Assembly (NCBI RefSeq): GCF_032391395.1
Contig: NZ_CP135916.1
Span: forward strand, 620,001 to 684,000
Source: Sphingomonas sp. Y38-1Y
Lineage (GTDB): Bacteria > Pseudomonadota > Alphaproteobacteria > Sphingomonadales > Sphingomonadaceae
DNA length: 64,000 nucleotides
Reading direction: 5' to 3'
Made by a program: the position numbers and the translations under genes. The notes below the pieces were generated by a model. It saw only the letters and a program-made list of their open reading frames with translations, was not told the DNA's origin and made no database searches. Shown piece after piece: positions 26,179-34,550 of the stretch; within the stretch, counting starts at the first letter, position 1, and the number at the start of each line of letters is the position of its first letter.

Positions 26179-27460
26179 CCCACCACGCCATCCGCTCGGC
26201 GATGCGCTTCTCGAACCCGCGCTCGGTCGGCTCGTAGAAAGCTTCGGCATCCATTTCCTCCGGCCAGTAATCGGCGCCCGAAAAGCCGCCCTCGCGATCA
26301 TGGTCATAGGCATAGCCGGCGCCATAGCCGATATCCTTCATCAGCTTGGTCGGCGCGTTGAGGATGTTCGGCGGCGGCATCAGCGATCCGGTCGCGCGCG
26401 CCGACTTGAACGCGGCCTTCTGCGCCCGGTACGCCGCATTCGATTTGGGTGCGGTCGCGAGATAGAGGCACGCCTGCACGATCGCGAGCTCGCCCTCCGG
26501 GCTGCCGAGAAAGTCGTAGGCGTCCTTGGCGGCGAGGCATTGCACCAGCGCCTGCGGATCGGCGAGCCCGACATCCTCGCTGGCGAAGCGGACGAGGCGC
26601 CGCAGCACGTAGAGCGGCTCCTCGCCCGCGGTCAGCATCCGCGCGAGATAGTAGAGCGCGGCCTGCGGGTCCGACCCGCGCAGGCTTTTGTGGAGCGCGG
26701 AGATGAGGTTGTAATGTCCCTCTCGATCCTTGTCGTAGACCGCGACGCGGCGGTGGAGCAGCGCCGACAGTCCGGCGGGATCGAGCGGTTCGGCGAGGTC
26801 GACGGCGAACAGCGTCTCGACCTGATTGAGGAGGAAACGGCCGTCGCCGTCGGCGCTGGCGATCAGCGCGGCGCGTGCCTCCGCCGTCAGCGGCAGCGCG
26901 CGCCCGACCTCGACCTCCGCCCGCGCGATCAGCTCGCCGAGCGCCGCGGCGTCGAGGCGGTGAAGGATCAGCACCTGCGCGCGGCTCAACAGCGCGGCGT
27001 TGAGCTCGAACGACGGGTTCTCGGTCGTCGCGCCCACCAGCGTGACGGTGCCGTCCTCGACATAGGGGAGGAAGCCGTCCTGCTGGGCGCGATTGAAGCG
27101 GTGGATCTCGTCGACGAACAGGAGCGTGCGGCGGCCGGTGCGGGCATGCTCGCGCGCCTCGGCGAACACCTTCTTGAGATCGGCGACGCCGGAAAACACC
27201 GCGGAGATCTGCGCGTAGCGAAGCCCAACCGCGTCAGCGAGCAGTCGCGCGATCGTCGTCTTGCCCGTACCCGGCGGTCCCCACAGGATGATCGACGACA
27301 GACGACCGGCCGCGACCATCCGTCCGATCGCGCCCTCCGCCCCGGTCAGGTGATCCTGCCCCACGACTTCGTCGAGGCCGCGCGGACGCAGCCGGTCGGC
27401 AAGCGGCGGATCAGGCGTGGGCGGGGGTGGCGGGGTAAGGTCCCCGAACAGGTCGGCCAT
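26138..27460 (-). CDS. rarA: Replication-associated recombination protein A (AAA ATPase)
   Basis: RarA is a 440-residue DNA-dependent ATPase related to clamp loaders that acts at stalled replication forks. A short N-terminal proline-rich segment is followed by LRPRGLDEVVGQDHL. Walker A is WGPPGTGKTT, Walker B is LLFVDEIHRF with the FNRAQQD extension, and sensor I is LVGATTENPSFELN. The C-terminal domain has VRFASEDVGLADP and the conserved PPPNILNAPTKLMKDIGYG. Start is ATG 27460, divergent from the padR gene with about 100 bp between them. Confidence 0.97.
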   Translation of the reverse strand: MADLFGDLTPPPPPTPDPPLADRLRPRGLDEVVGQDHLTGAEGAIGRMVAAGRLSSIILWGPPGTGKTTIARLLADAVGLRYAQISAVFSGVADLKKVFAEAREHARTGRRTLLFVDEIHRFNRAQQDGFLPYVEDGTVTLVGATTENPSFELNAALLSRAQVLILHRLDAAALGELIARAEVEVGRALPLTAEARAALIASADGDGRFLLNQVETLFAVDLAEPLDPAGLSALLHRRVAVYDKDREGHYNLISALHKSLRGSDPQAALYYLARMLTAGEEPLYVLRRLVRFASEDVGLADPQALVQCLAAKDAYDFLGSPEGELAIVQACLYLATAPKSNAAYRAQKAAFKSARATGSLMPPPNILNAPTKLMKDIGYGAGYAYDHDREGGFSGADYWPEEMDAEAFYEPTERGFEKRIAERMAWWDARRAELRGADGE

Positions 27461-27515
27461 GATCCCCAAGATAGCGTGCGCTGAAAAAATTGCAGCGGAC
27501 CTTGCGTCGCTGCTT

Positions 27516-27531
27516 TCAAGATATATCTTGA
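27516..27531. promoter_or_regulatory. 16-bp perfect palindrome upstream of padR, probable operator
   Basis: TCAAGATATATCTTGA is a perfect dyad, 29 bases before the padR start codon and in the gap shared with rarA. PadR-family proteins usually bind AT-rich dyads in their own promoter, so autorepression is inferred. The position would also cover a padR -10 region. Confidence 0.7.
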
Positions 27532-27559
27532 GCGCGTCAAGAATCATCAAGGAAATGAA

Positions 27560-28141
27560 ATGCACGGACGATATCATGGCTGCGGCGGGGGACCGCGCGG
27601 CCGATTCGCGATGCGGGGCGGCCGCCACTGGGGGCCGTTCAGCGTCGAATGGGACATGGGCGGCGGTCCGCGCCGCGGCGGCGGGCGGCGGCGCTTCGAC
27701 GGGGACGAGCTTCGGCTCATCCTCCTCAAGCTGATCGCCGAGGCGCCGCGCCACGGATACGACCTGATCCGCGAGATCGAGGCGCGGACGGGCGGCGCCT
27801 ATGCGCCCAGCCCTGGCGTCGTCTATCCGACGCTGACGATGCTCGACGAGATGGGCCATGTCGCCCAGCAGGCGAGCGAAGGCGCCAAGAAGCTGTTCGC
27901 GGCGACGCCCGAGGGCGAGGCGCACCTGGCCGAACATGCCGAGCAGGTCGAAGCGCTGATGGCGCGGCTGGCCGACCTCTCCGACGCCAAGGCGCGGGGC
28001 GAGGGTGGCCCGGTACGGCGCGCGATGCACAACCTTAAGGCAGCGGTGATCGGCCGCGTCGGCAAGGGTGCCGACACCGAGACGCTGCACGCGATCACTG
28101 ATATCCTTGACGACGCGGCGCGCCGCATCGAGCGGCTTTGA
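27560..28141 (+). CDS. PadR-family transcriptional regulator
   Basis: The protein has 193 residues. An N-terminal glycine/arginine-rich extension (about 45 residues with FAMRGGRHWGPF) precedes the winged-helix domain (LRLILLKLIAEAPRHGYDLI, then SPGVVYPTLTMLDEMGHV). The C-terminal helices for dimerisation contain HLAEHAEQVEALMARL. PadR proteins are usually repressors released by a small ligand. The ATG at 27560 follows AAGGAAAT. A 16-bp palindrome lies just upstream. The next gene, DUF2218, starts 12 bases after the stop and is probably in the same transcript. Confidence 0.92.
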   Translation: MHGRYHGCGGGPRGRFAMRGGRHWGPFSVEWDMGGGPRRGGGRRRFDGDELRLILLKLIAEAPRHGYDLIREIEARTGGAYAPSPGVVYPTLTMLDEMGHVAQQASEGAKKLFAATPEGEAHLAEHAEQVEALMARLADLSDAKARGEGGPVRRAMHNLKAAVIGRVGKGADTETLHAITDILDDAARRIERL

Positions 28142-28152
28142 AGGGAATAACG

Positions 28153-28473
28153 ATGAGCTTTGTCACCGAAGCCAGGGTGCCGACGACGAGCGGCGGCAAA
28201 TATCTCCAGCAGCTCTGCAAGCATTGGAGCCACAATCTGGCGGTCGAGTTCGACGCCGATCACGGCCGCGTTGTTTTCCCCAAGGACGCGCGCGGCGCGG
28301 ACTGGCCGGGCGACGCAGTGGTCAGCTTCGACGCCGAGCCCGAGACATTGGCGATCCGCATCGAGGCGAGCGCCGACGGCCAGCGCCAGGGGCTGAAGGG
28401 CGCGGTCGAACGCCACCTCGACCGCTTCGCGTTCCGCGAGGCGCCGATGACGTATGATTGGGTGGACGCATAA
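28153..28473 (+). CDS. DUF2218 family protein
   Basis: This is a 106-residue cytoplasmic protein with the family pattern VPTTSGGKYLQQLCKHWSHN, VEFDADHGRVVFP and VERHLDRFAFREAP. DUF2218 has no established function but is often placed near iron-siderophore or PadR-type genes. The ATG at 28153 follows AAGGGAA. It is probably co-transcribed with padR, and would then be controlled by the palindrome in front of that gene. A family B palindrome follows the stop. Confidence 0.88.
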   Translation: MSFVTEARVPTTSGGKYLQQLCKHWSHNLAVEFDADHGRVVFPKDARGADWPGDAVVSFDAEPETLAIRIEASADGQRQGLKGAVERHLDRFAFREAPMTYDWVDA

Positions 28474-28480
28474 CGCAGCG

Positions 28481-28550
28481 CCCTCGTGCTGAGCTTGTCG
28501 AAGCACGTGTTCCGCGTGGCACGCCCTTCGACAAGCGCAGGGCGAACGAG
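28481..28550. repeat. Intergenic palindrome, family B
   Basis: The arms at 28481-28503 (CTCGTGCTGAGCTTGTCGAAG) and 28526-28550 are imperfect reverse complements. They share GTCGAAG/CTTCGACAAGC with the unit behind glmM. The palindrome lies between convergent DUF2218 and glycosyltransferase genes and could terminate both. Confidence 0.8.
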
Positions 28551-28572
28551 GGATTGGGTGGTCAGCTGGCTG

Positions 28573-29718
28573 CTACCGCGCGCGCATCATTTCCAGATAG
28601 GCGTCGAGCACCGCCTGGTTCGCGGTCTTCCACACATATTGTTGCGCCGCGCGGTGCCCCGCCGCGCCCGCTGCCTGGCGGAGCGCCTCGTTCTCGACCA
28701 GCCGCTGGATCGCGTCGGCATAGGCGGCGACGTCTGTCGGCGGGACGAGGAAGCCGGTCACGCCCTCCTCGACCAAGTCGATCGCGCCGGTGGCGCGCGC
28801 GGCGACGACGGGCACGCCCGCCGCCATCGCCTCGGTCGTGACGTTGCCGAAGGTCTCGGTGACGCTGGGCATGAAGAACACGTCCATCGACGCGACCGCC
28901 TGGCCGAGCGCGTCGCCCGACTGGAAGCCGGCGAAGACGGCGCCGGGCACGCGCTCGGCGAACCATCCGCGCGCGGGGCCTTCGCCTACCACCAGCACCC
29001 TGTGCGGCACGCCGCGCCGCTGAAGCTCGCCGATCACCTCGGCAAAGATGCCGAGCCCCTTTTCGAGCACCAGCCGACCGAGAAAGCCGATCGCGACCTC
29101 GCCATCCCGGATGCCAAGCGACCGCCGCCAGTCGAGACTGCGGCGCGCCGGCGTGAAGCGGTCATGGTCGATCCCGCGCGACCAGATGCCGATCGGGCTC
29201 GTCACGCCCCACTCGCGCAGCAGCGTGGCCATGCCGGGGCTGGGGACCATGACCCGGTCGGCGCGGTTGTAGAAGCGCGTCGACAGCCTGACCGCCAGCG
29301 GTTCGAGGAAGCCGATCCCGTAATAGCGCGGATAGGTCTCGAACCGCGTGTGGAGCGAGGCGAGTGTGGGAATACCGTTCGCCCGTGCCCAGCTCAGCAT
29401 CCGGTGCCCCGACCAGTCGGGCGCGGAGACATGGACGATGTCGGGACGATAGGCGGCAAGGTTCTCCCGCACGATCTTCGGCAGGCCGCGCCCGAGCTTA
29501 TATTCGCCGCGCCCCCCCGGCAGCGCGACCGCGGGCACGTCGACCAGCTCGCCGGTCGCTGGAAAGGCGGGCTCCGCTACCGTCGGCGAATAAGCGCGAA
29601 CGGTCACCCCGGCGTCGATCAGATGCGCCGCCAATCGGTTGAGCGCCTGATTGGCGCCGTCCCGTACATAGTTATAGTTGCCGCTATACAGGGCAATGCG
29701 GAGCTTGTCGGGTTGCAT
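28573..29718 (-). CDS. Glycosyltransferase family 4 (GT-B fold)
   Basis: The 381-residue protein has two Rossmann-like halves. The N-terminal half has IALYSGNYNYVRDGANQALNRL and IVHVSAPDWSGH. The C-terminal half has FLGRLVLEKG, VVGEGPAR and the donor-binding ETFGNVTTEAMAAGVPVV with the EX7E-type glutamates. It resembles GDP-mannose-dependent alpha-mannosyltransferases such as MgtA, but the donor sugar cannot be fixed from sequence. It probably acts on the cytoplasmic face of the inner membrane on a lipid. It is transcribed alone. Confidence 0.9.
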   Translation of the reverse strand: MQPDKLRIALYSGNYNYVRDGANQALNRLAAHLIDAGVTVRAYSPTVAEPAFPATGELVDVPAVALPGGRGEYKLGRGLPKIVRENLAAYRPDIVHVSAPDWSGHRMLSWARANGIPTLASLHTRFETYPRYYGIGFLEPLAVRLSTRFYNRADRVMVPSPGMATLLREWGVTSPIGIWSRGIDHDRFTPARRSLDWRRSLGIRDGEVAIGFLGRLVLEKGLGIFAEVIGELQRRGVPHRVLVVGEGPARGWFAERVPGAVFAGFQSGDALGQAVASMDVFFMPSVTETFGNVTTEAMAAGVPVVAARATGAIDLVEEGVTGFLVPPTDVAAYADAIQRLVENEALRQAAGAAGHRAAQQYVWKTANQAVLDAYLEMMRAR

Positions 29719-29817
29719 TTCAGGCGCGCTTAGACCGGATACGGACCTTTGGCCATTGGAACGAAGGTGACGGACACCGGTTGATTTTGCGAGAACAGGG
29801 CCATCGGAGCAGCCGGG

Positions 29818-30036
29818 ATGTCGAACGCCTTTCGCAAGGGTCAGTCGGTGAAGTGGGAATGGGGGAAGGGCACCGCCAAAGGCAAGGTGGCCGACAAGTT
29901 CACGCGCCGCGTCCAGCGCACGATCAAGGGCTCGAAGATCGTCAAGAACGGGACCGAAGACAATCCTGCATACCTGGTCGAACAGGATGACGGCGATCAG
30001 GTGCTCAAGCGTGGCAGCGAGCTGAGCGCGGGCTGA
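29818..30036 (+). CDS. DUF2945 family small protein
   Basis: This is a 72-residue basic protein. FRKGQSVKWEWGKGTAKGKV, NPAYLVEQDDG and VLKRGSEL match the DUF2945 (Tudor-like, 'hypervirulence associated') family. The role is unknown. It begins at ATG 29818, 99 bases from the divergent glycosyltransferase start. The 3' end overlaps the opposite-strand STAS-like gene by about 40 bp. Confidence 0.85.
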   Translation: MSNAFRKGQSVKWEWGKGTAKGKVADKFTRRVQRTIKGSKIVKNGTEDNPAYLVEQDDGDQVLKRGSELSAG

Positions 30037-30398
30037 ACTGCGCGGCGGCCGCCGATCAGCCAGTCCATCGCCGCATCCGCGCTGCCGGTGACCTCCAGAT
30101 AGGGTTGGCGCATCTCGCGGCCGACCTGCATCTGCGTCAGCGTGCTTTCGGTGACGACGGCGATGCGGCTGGCGGCGGGGAAGCCAGCGAACTCGCGCCG
30201 GAACGCGCGCAGGCCCGCCTGCGACTGGACGCCCGCGCCGCGCATGTCGATGCGCAGGAGATAGCCGGGTGTGAACTGCGCCTCTGCGAACGCCTGTCGC
30301 AGCGAGGCCGCATAGCGCGACACCTCGCGCGGGCAGAACAAACCGTTCCAGCTAACGTCGAGCAGCTCGAACCCGCGATCGAAATCAAAGGCATACAT
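29997..30398 (-). CDS. STAS-like hypothetical protein
   Basis: This is a 133-residue soluble protein. The alternating pattern FELLDVSWNGLFCPREVSRY, YLLRIDMRG, SRIAVVTESTLTQMQV and MDWLIGG suggests the SpoIIAA/STAS-like fold seen in many sphingomonad hypotheticals. This is a pattern-based guess, not a family match. The start is ATG 30398. The C-terminus overlaps the convergent DUF2945 gene by about 40 bp, so the last residues might be a tail extension. Confidence 0.6.
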   Translation of the reverse strand: MYAFDFDRGFELLDVSWNGLFCPREVSRYAASLRQAFAEAQFTPGYLLRIDMRGAGVQSQAGLRAFRREFAGFPAASRIAVVTESTLTQMQVGREMRQPYLEVTGSADAAMDWLIGGRRAVQPALSSLPRLST

Positions 30399-30448
30399 GG
30401 CGTTTCATGACTGGTCCCGAATGGTTGCCAAATCATGAGCGCCGGCGG

Positions 30449-31378
30449 TCAGCCGTCCCGCCCATGCAGCCGCGCGTCGAGATCGGCGGCCTTTTGCAAC
30501 GGGAGGATGGTGGCGACCGGCTGCGCGACGACGCTGCCGGACGGCACGTCGTCGAGCAGCCAGACATTGCCGCCGATCACCGATCCGGCACCGATGCGGA
30601 CGCGGCCGAGGATCGTCGTCCCGGCATAGATCGTGACGTCGTCCTCGACGATCGGATGCCGCGCCAGCCGCTCGCGCGGGCCGTCCGACGACAGACCGAT
30701 CGGCGCCCGCGCCCCGAGCGTGACATGCTGGTAGAGGCGCACGCGCTCACCCACGATCGCGGTCTCACCGATGACGACGCCGGTGCCGTGATCAATGAAG
30801 AAGCTGCCGCCGATCGTCGCGCCGGGATGGATGTCGATGCCGGTACGCGCGTTGGCGAGTTCGGAGGCGATGCGAGCGACGATCGGCGCGCCCAGCCGAT
30901 AGAGCGCGTTGGCGATGCGATGATGCAGGATCGCGGCGGCGCCGGGATAGCTGATGAGGATCTCGTCAATGCTGCGTGCGGCGGGGTCGCCGATCAGCGC
31001 GGCGGCGAGGTCGCTGTCGAGCATTGCGCGGATCGCGGGCAGCTCTTCGGCGAACCAGGCGGCAACCTCCGCCGGCTGGTCGGGCTCAAAGGCGTCGGCG
31101 GCCTCCGCCTGCCAATAGGCGAGCTCGATACCGACCTGTTCCTCGACGAGATTCAGGGCCTCGCCCAGCCGATCGGCGACGAACCTATCCTCGGCGTCAT
31201 GTGCGCCGCGCCAGCCGCCGAGGCGAACGGGATAGAGCGCGGCGGCGACCGCCTCCACCATCAGCGCGACGCGAGAGCGGTCTGGAAAGCGGTGCGCGCC
31301 GAGCGCATGCGTCTCGCCGCGCGCCTGGCGACGCAGCGCGGCGAGAGCCTCGACGATGTGCGGCGGTGCGGACGACAT
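30449..31378 (-). CDS. cysE: Serine O-acetyltransferase (EpsC/CysE type)
   Basis: This enzyme makes O-acetylserine from serine and acetyl-CoA for cysteine synthesis. It has 309 residues. An all-helical N-terminal domain (about 1-155, with SIDEILISYPGAAAILHH) is followed by the left-handed beta-helix of hexapeptide repeats. Catalytic motifs GIDIHPGATIG and IDHGTGVVIGE carry the histidine-aspartate pair. The tail is short. It is the last gene of an operon behind the PhnD-like protein, from which it is separated by only three bases. The length and helical domain fit the EpsC class. Confidence 0.93.
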   Translation of the reverse strand: MSSAPPHIVEALAALRRQARGETHALGAHRFPDRSRVALMVEAVAAALYPVRLGGWRGAHDAEDRFVADRLGEALNLVEEQVGIELAYWQAEAADAFEPDQPAEVAAWFAEELPAIRAMLDSDLAAALIGDPAARSIDEILISYPGAAAILHHRIANALYRLGAPIVARIASELANARTGIDIHPGATIGGSFFIDHGTGVVIGETAIVGERVRLYQHVTLGARAPIGLSSDGPRERLARHPIVEDDVTIYAGTTILGRVRIGAGSVIGGNVWLLDDVPSGSVVAQPVATILPLQKAADLDARLHGRDG

Positions 31379-31381
31379 CGC

Positions 31382-32188
31382 TCAGTGGAGTATGGGATAA
31401 CCGAGCGCCGCCGCTTCGCGCTCGATGGTGCGGATCGCGGCATAGCGGTGCCCGCCGACGGGCACGATGTCGCCGAGGAACAGCGCCTCGCGGACGGCGG
31501 CAAGTGCAGGATCGCGTGCCGCGGCGACGAGCGCTTCGCGCAGCGCGGCGACCGTCGCGGCGGGGGTCGAGCGCGCAGTGACGAAGGGCAGCGCGGGCAC
31601 CGATCGCGTGACCGCAAGCTGGCGCAGGCCGGCGATCGCCTCGGGCTCGAACCGCTCGATCGCGGCATAGGTCACGGCGTCGATCGCGGCGACGTCGGCG
31701 GCGCCGGTACGGACCGCCTCCAGGCTGGCGCGGTGCGAGCCGGTCAGCTGCACGCCCGCGAAGAAGCGCTCGCCGCCGGCAATCGGCGCCACCGCCGCGC
31801 GCAGCAGGTTGGCGCCGGTGTTAGAAAGCGGCGCGTTAACGGCGACTTTACGCCCGCGCAGATGGGCGAGAGCCGTGGCGGGCTCATCGGCACGCACGAC
31901 GACGCGGCTACGATGCCGGCCCGGCGCGCAATCGGCGACGGCGTAGCTCGGTACGGCCACGACGCGGAGGTCGAGGTCCGGATCGGCGACGAGCGGATAG
32001 CCGCAGCATTGCGCGAGCAAGAGGCCGGGGTCGCGCCACGCCGCCTTGACATCGCGATGATCGAGTGCGGCGGGCGCGTCGATGCCGCGCGCGTACAGCT
32101 TACCGGCGATGGCGCGCCACAGCGCCTCGTTCGCCGGACGCTGCGCAGGATGATCGTACATCCCGAGCGATGCCACGGCGCCGCTCAT
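31382..32188 (-). CDS. PhnD-like phosphate/phosphonate-type binding protein
   Basis: This 268-residue protein has the type 2 periplasmic binding fold: ASLGMYDHPAQRPANEALWRAI, LLAQCCGYPLV, VNAPLSNTGANLLRAAVAPI and TGSHRASLEAVRTGAADVAAID. The last two are the ligand-binding signature of PhnD-type proteins. No signal peptide is visible, so it may stay in the cytoplasm, which is unusual for this fold. There is no ABC permease or ATPase next to it. It overlaps the desaturase stop (ATGA) and sits before cysE, so it is part of that operon. The ligand is unknown. Confidence 0.85.
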   Translation of the reverse strand: MSGAVASLGMYDHPAQRPANEALWRAIAGKLYARGIDAPAALDHRDVKAAWRDPGLLLAQCCGYPLVADPDLDLRVVAVPSYAVADCAPGRHRSRVVVRADEPATALAHLRGRKVAVNAPLSNTGANLLRAAVAPIAGGERFFAGVQLTGSHRASLEAVRTGAADVAAIDAVTYAAIERFEPEAIAGLRQLAVTRSVPALPFVTARSTPAATVAALREALVAAARDPALAAVREALFLGDIVPVGGHRYAAIRTIEREAAALGYPILH

Positions 32189-33078
32189 CCGTCATGTCCC
32201 GGGTGGACCAGCCGATCGTGCGGGCGAAGCGCGAAGCGGCGCACGATCTCGCCATAGCTGCGGTGCGGGCGGCCGGACTGGGCCTCCAGACGGTTGCGAT
32301 GGCGGCGCTGATGCGCGGGCAGACGGTACCAGGCGAGCTCCGGACGGTCGTGATGCGCGGTGTGGAGATGGTTGTTTAGATACAGGAGGCCGAGCAGCCC
32401 GCCGTGCTCGACCGTCGCCGCGCGGGCGGGGCCGGGGATGTCGGCGCGGTGCTCGGCAAAGGAGCGCAGCAGCGTCAGCGACGTGCCCGGCCAGACGATG
32501 AGAAGGATGTAGCGCAGCGTCCCGAAGCCGCTGGCTTCGAGACAGGCGACGATCCCCGCGACCGCGAGCAGATGCGGTGTCCAGTCGCGCAGCACGCGCA
32601 CGGGTGCCACGCGCACCCGCCGCGCCTCTTCGCCGAGCAGCGCCATCACCGCGAGCGGCGGGCCGAATACCAGCCGTCCGATCAGCGTCGCCTGTACCCG
32701 CGCCCGCCACCGGCCGCGCCCATCGCCGCCGACATAACGCGATTCGGGATCGTGGAGCGGATCGGTGATCGCGGGACTGCGGTGATGGGCGACATGGCTG
32801 TCGCGATAGATGAAATAGGGCAACCACAGCGACAGCGGCACCGCGCCGACCAGCGCGTTGATCGTCCGGCTACGCGTCGGGTGGCCGTGGATCGTCTCGT
32901 GCTGGAGCGAGCCGTGCCACGCGATCAGCCACGCGCCGGCCGCCACCGTCAGCGGCCACGGGATCGCCGCATGGAAGCCGATCAGCGCCGCCCACCCGGC
33001 ATAGATCACACCGGCCAGCAGGATCGTCGGCCATTCGACCGCGCGTTCGGTTGCGGTCGTCTCCGTCACTCGTCTCAT
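32185..33078 (-). CDS. Membrane fatty acid desaturase
   Basis: The 297-residue membrane protein has the three histidine boxes of acyl-lipid and acyl-CoA desaturases: HGSLQHETIHGH, HVAHH and HTAHHDRP. Four hydrophobic segments surround them. These enzymes use a di-iron centre and oxygen to insert a double bond or hydroxylate an alkyl chain. It is the first gene of the operon with the PhnD-like protein and serine acetyltransferase. Start is ATG 33078. The substrate may not be a fatty acid, since the neighbours point to an amino-acid or phosphonate context. Confidence 0.88.
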   Translation of the reverse strand: MRRVTETTATERAVEWPTILLAGVIYAGWAALIGFHAAIPWPLTVAAGAWLIAWHGSLQHETIHGHPTRSRTINALVGAVPLSLWLPYFIYRDSHVAHHRSPAITDPLHDPESRYVGGDGRGRWRARVQATLIGRLVFGPPLAVMALLGEEARRVRVAPVRVLRDWTPHLLAVAGIVACLEASGFGTLRYILLIVWPGTSLTLLRSFAEHRADIPGPARAATVEHGGLLGLLYLNNHLHTAHHDRPELAWYRLPAHQRRHRNRLEAQSGRPHRSYGEIVRRFALRPHDRLVHPGHDG

Positions 33079-33239
33079 GGTTTAAACATCCATCATGAGA
33101 GTAGGAATTGAAAGCCAAGTTCTGCGATGAAGCGGCAAAGCCGTGCTTGCCCGTACCCAAGCGTAGGCGACCTACGGATCGATCGGCGGCTATCTATATT
33201 CCCTCTCTCAGATCGGATTTGCTATCGAGAGACGAAGGA

Positions 33240-34550
33240 ATGGACGACATGGCGAGCCGGACAGCGACACAGCGCTGGCCCTCGTTCGGGGTGCAGGTGC
33301 TGATCGGCATGGCGGCGGGCGTCGTGCTGGGGCTGGTCGCGCGTGAGACGGGGGCGGTGGCGCTTGGCGAGGCGCTGCGCACGGTCGGCGGCTTGTTCGT
33401 CCAGTTGCTGAAGGCGTTGGTGCCGCCCCTGATCTTCACCGCCATCGTTGCGTCGATCGCGGCGCTGCGCGAGCTCGAGAACGCGGCGCGGCTGGTGGTC
33501 CGGACGCTCGCCTGGTTCGCGATCACCGCGCTGATCGCGGTGACGATCGGCCTTGCGCTCGGCCTGCTGCTCCAGCCGGGCGTGCATGCCGGCGTCGATG
33601 CCGCGAGCGCCGCGCGACCGGCGACCAGCGGAAGCTGGCTCGACTTCCTCAAGGGGCTGGTGCCTGTCAACCTGCTGGGGCTCGGCGCCCATACCGCGAT
33701 CGTGGAGGGCGCGCCGCGCACGACGGTGTCGTTCAACGTGCTCCAGATCATCGTTGCGGCGATCGCGATCGGTGCGGCGGCGGTTCGCGTCGGGCGGCAG
33801 GGGGAGGCGTTCCTCGCCTTCAATGCCTCCGCACTGGCGATCTTTCGCCGGCTGCTGTCCTGGGTGATCCGGCTGACGCCGATCGGGACGGCGGCGCTGA
33901 TCGGCGATGCGATCGTTCGCTATGGCTGGTCGGCACTGGGATCGCTCGGCAGTTTTGCGCTCGCGGTCTATCTGGGGCTCGGTCTGGTGCTCTTCGTCGT
34001 CTATCCGGCGCTGCTGGCGGCGAACGGCATCGCGCCGCTCCGCTTCCTTTCTCGCGCATGGCCGGCGATCCAGCTGGGCTTCGTCTCGCGATCGTCGATC
34101 GCCACGCTGCCGGTGACGCAGGCTGTCGCCGAGCGCGAGATGGGGGTGCCGAGCGCGTACGCCGCCTTTGCCGTGCCGCTGGGCGCGACCACCAAGATGG
34201 ACGGGTGCGCGGCGATCTATCCGGCCGTGGCGGCGTTGTTTGTCGCGCAATTCTATGGCGTGCCGATCGGGCCGGCCGAACTCGTCCTGATCGTGTTCGT
34301 GTCGGTGCTGGGCTCGGCGGCGACCGCCGGATTGACGGGGGCGACGGTGATGCTGACGCTGACGCTGTCGACGCTGGGCCTGCCGCTGGAGGGCGCGGGG
34401 CTGTTGCTGGCGATCGACCCCATCCTCGACATGGGGCGGACGGCGGTCAACGTGGCGGGGCAGATCGTCGTGCCGACGATCGTCGCCAAGCGCGCCGGGT
34501 TGATCGAGGCGCGGGAGCCGACGCCGGCCGGAGAAGCGCTCGCCGCCTAG
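33240..34550 (+). CDS. Dicarboxylate/amino acid:cation symporter (DAACS family)
   Basis: This 436-residue inner-membrane symporter has GFVSRSSIATLP (HP1-like), GATTKMDGCAAIYP (the MDG of the TM7 sodium site) and LDMGRTAVNVAGQIV in TM8. In that last motif the aspartate that usually binds the substrate amino group (NVxGD) is glutamine, which would favour dicarboxylates over amino acids. I chose ATG 33240, preceded by GAAGGA; longer frames contain no membrane-like leader. Its TAG shares four bases (CTAG) with the stop of the convergent ABC permease gene. This is the second DAACS gene in the window. Confidence 0.92.
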   Translation: MDDMASRTATQRWPSFGVQVLIGMAAGVVLGLVARETGAVALGEALRTVGGLFVQLLKALVPPLIFTAIVASIAALRELENAARLVVRTLAWFAITALIAVTIGLALGLLLQPGVHAGVDAASAARPATSGSWLDFLKGLVPVNLLGLGAHTAIVEGAPRTTVSFNVLQIIVAAIAIGAAAVRVGRQGEAFLAFNASALAIFRRLLSWVIRLTPIGTAALIGDAIVRYGWSALGSLGSFALAVYLGLGLVLFVVYPALLAANGIAPLRFLSRAWPAIQLGFVSRSSIATLPVTQAVAEREMGVPSAYAAFAVPLGATTKMDGCAAIYPAVAALFVAQFYGVPIGPAELVLIVFVSVLGSAATAGLTGATVMLTLTLSTLGLPLEGAGLLLAIDPILDMGRTAVNVAGQIVVPTIVAKRAGLIEAREPTPAGEALAA

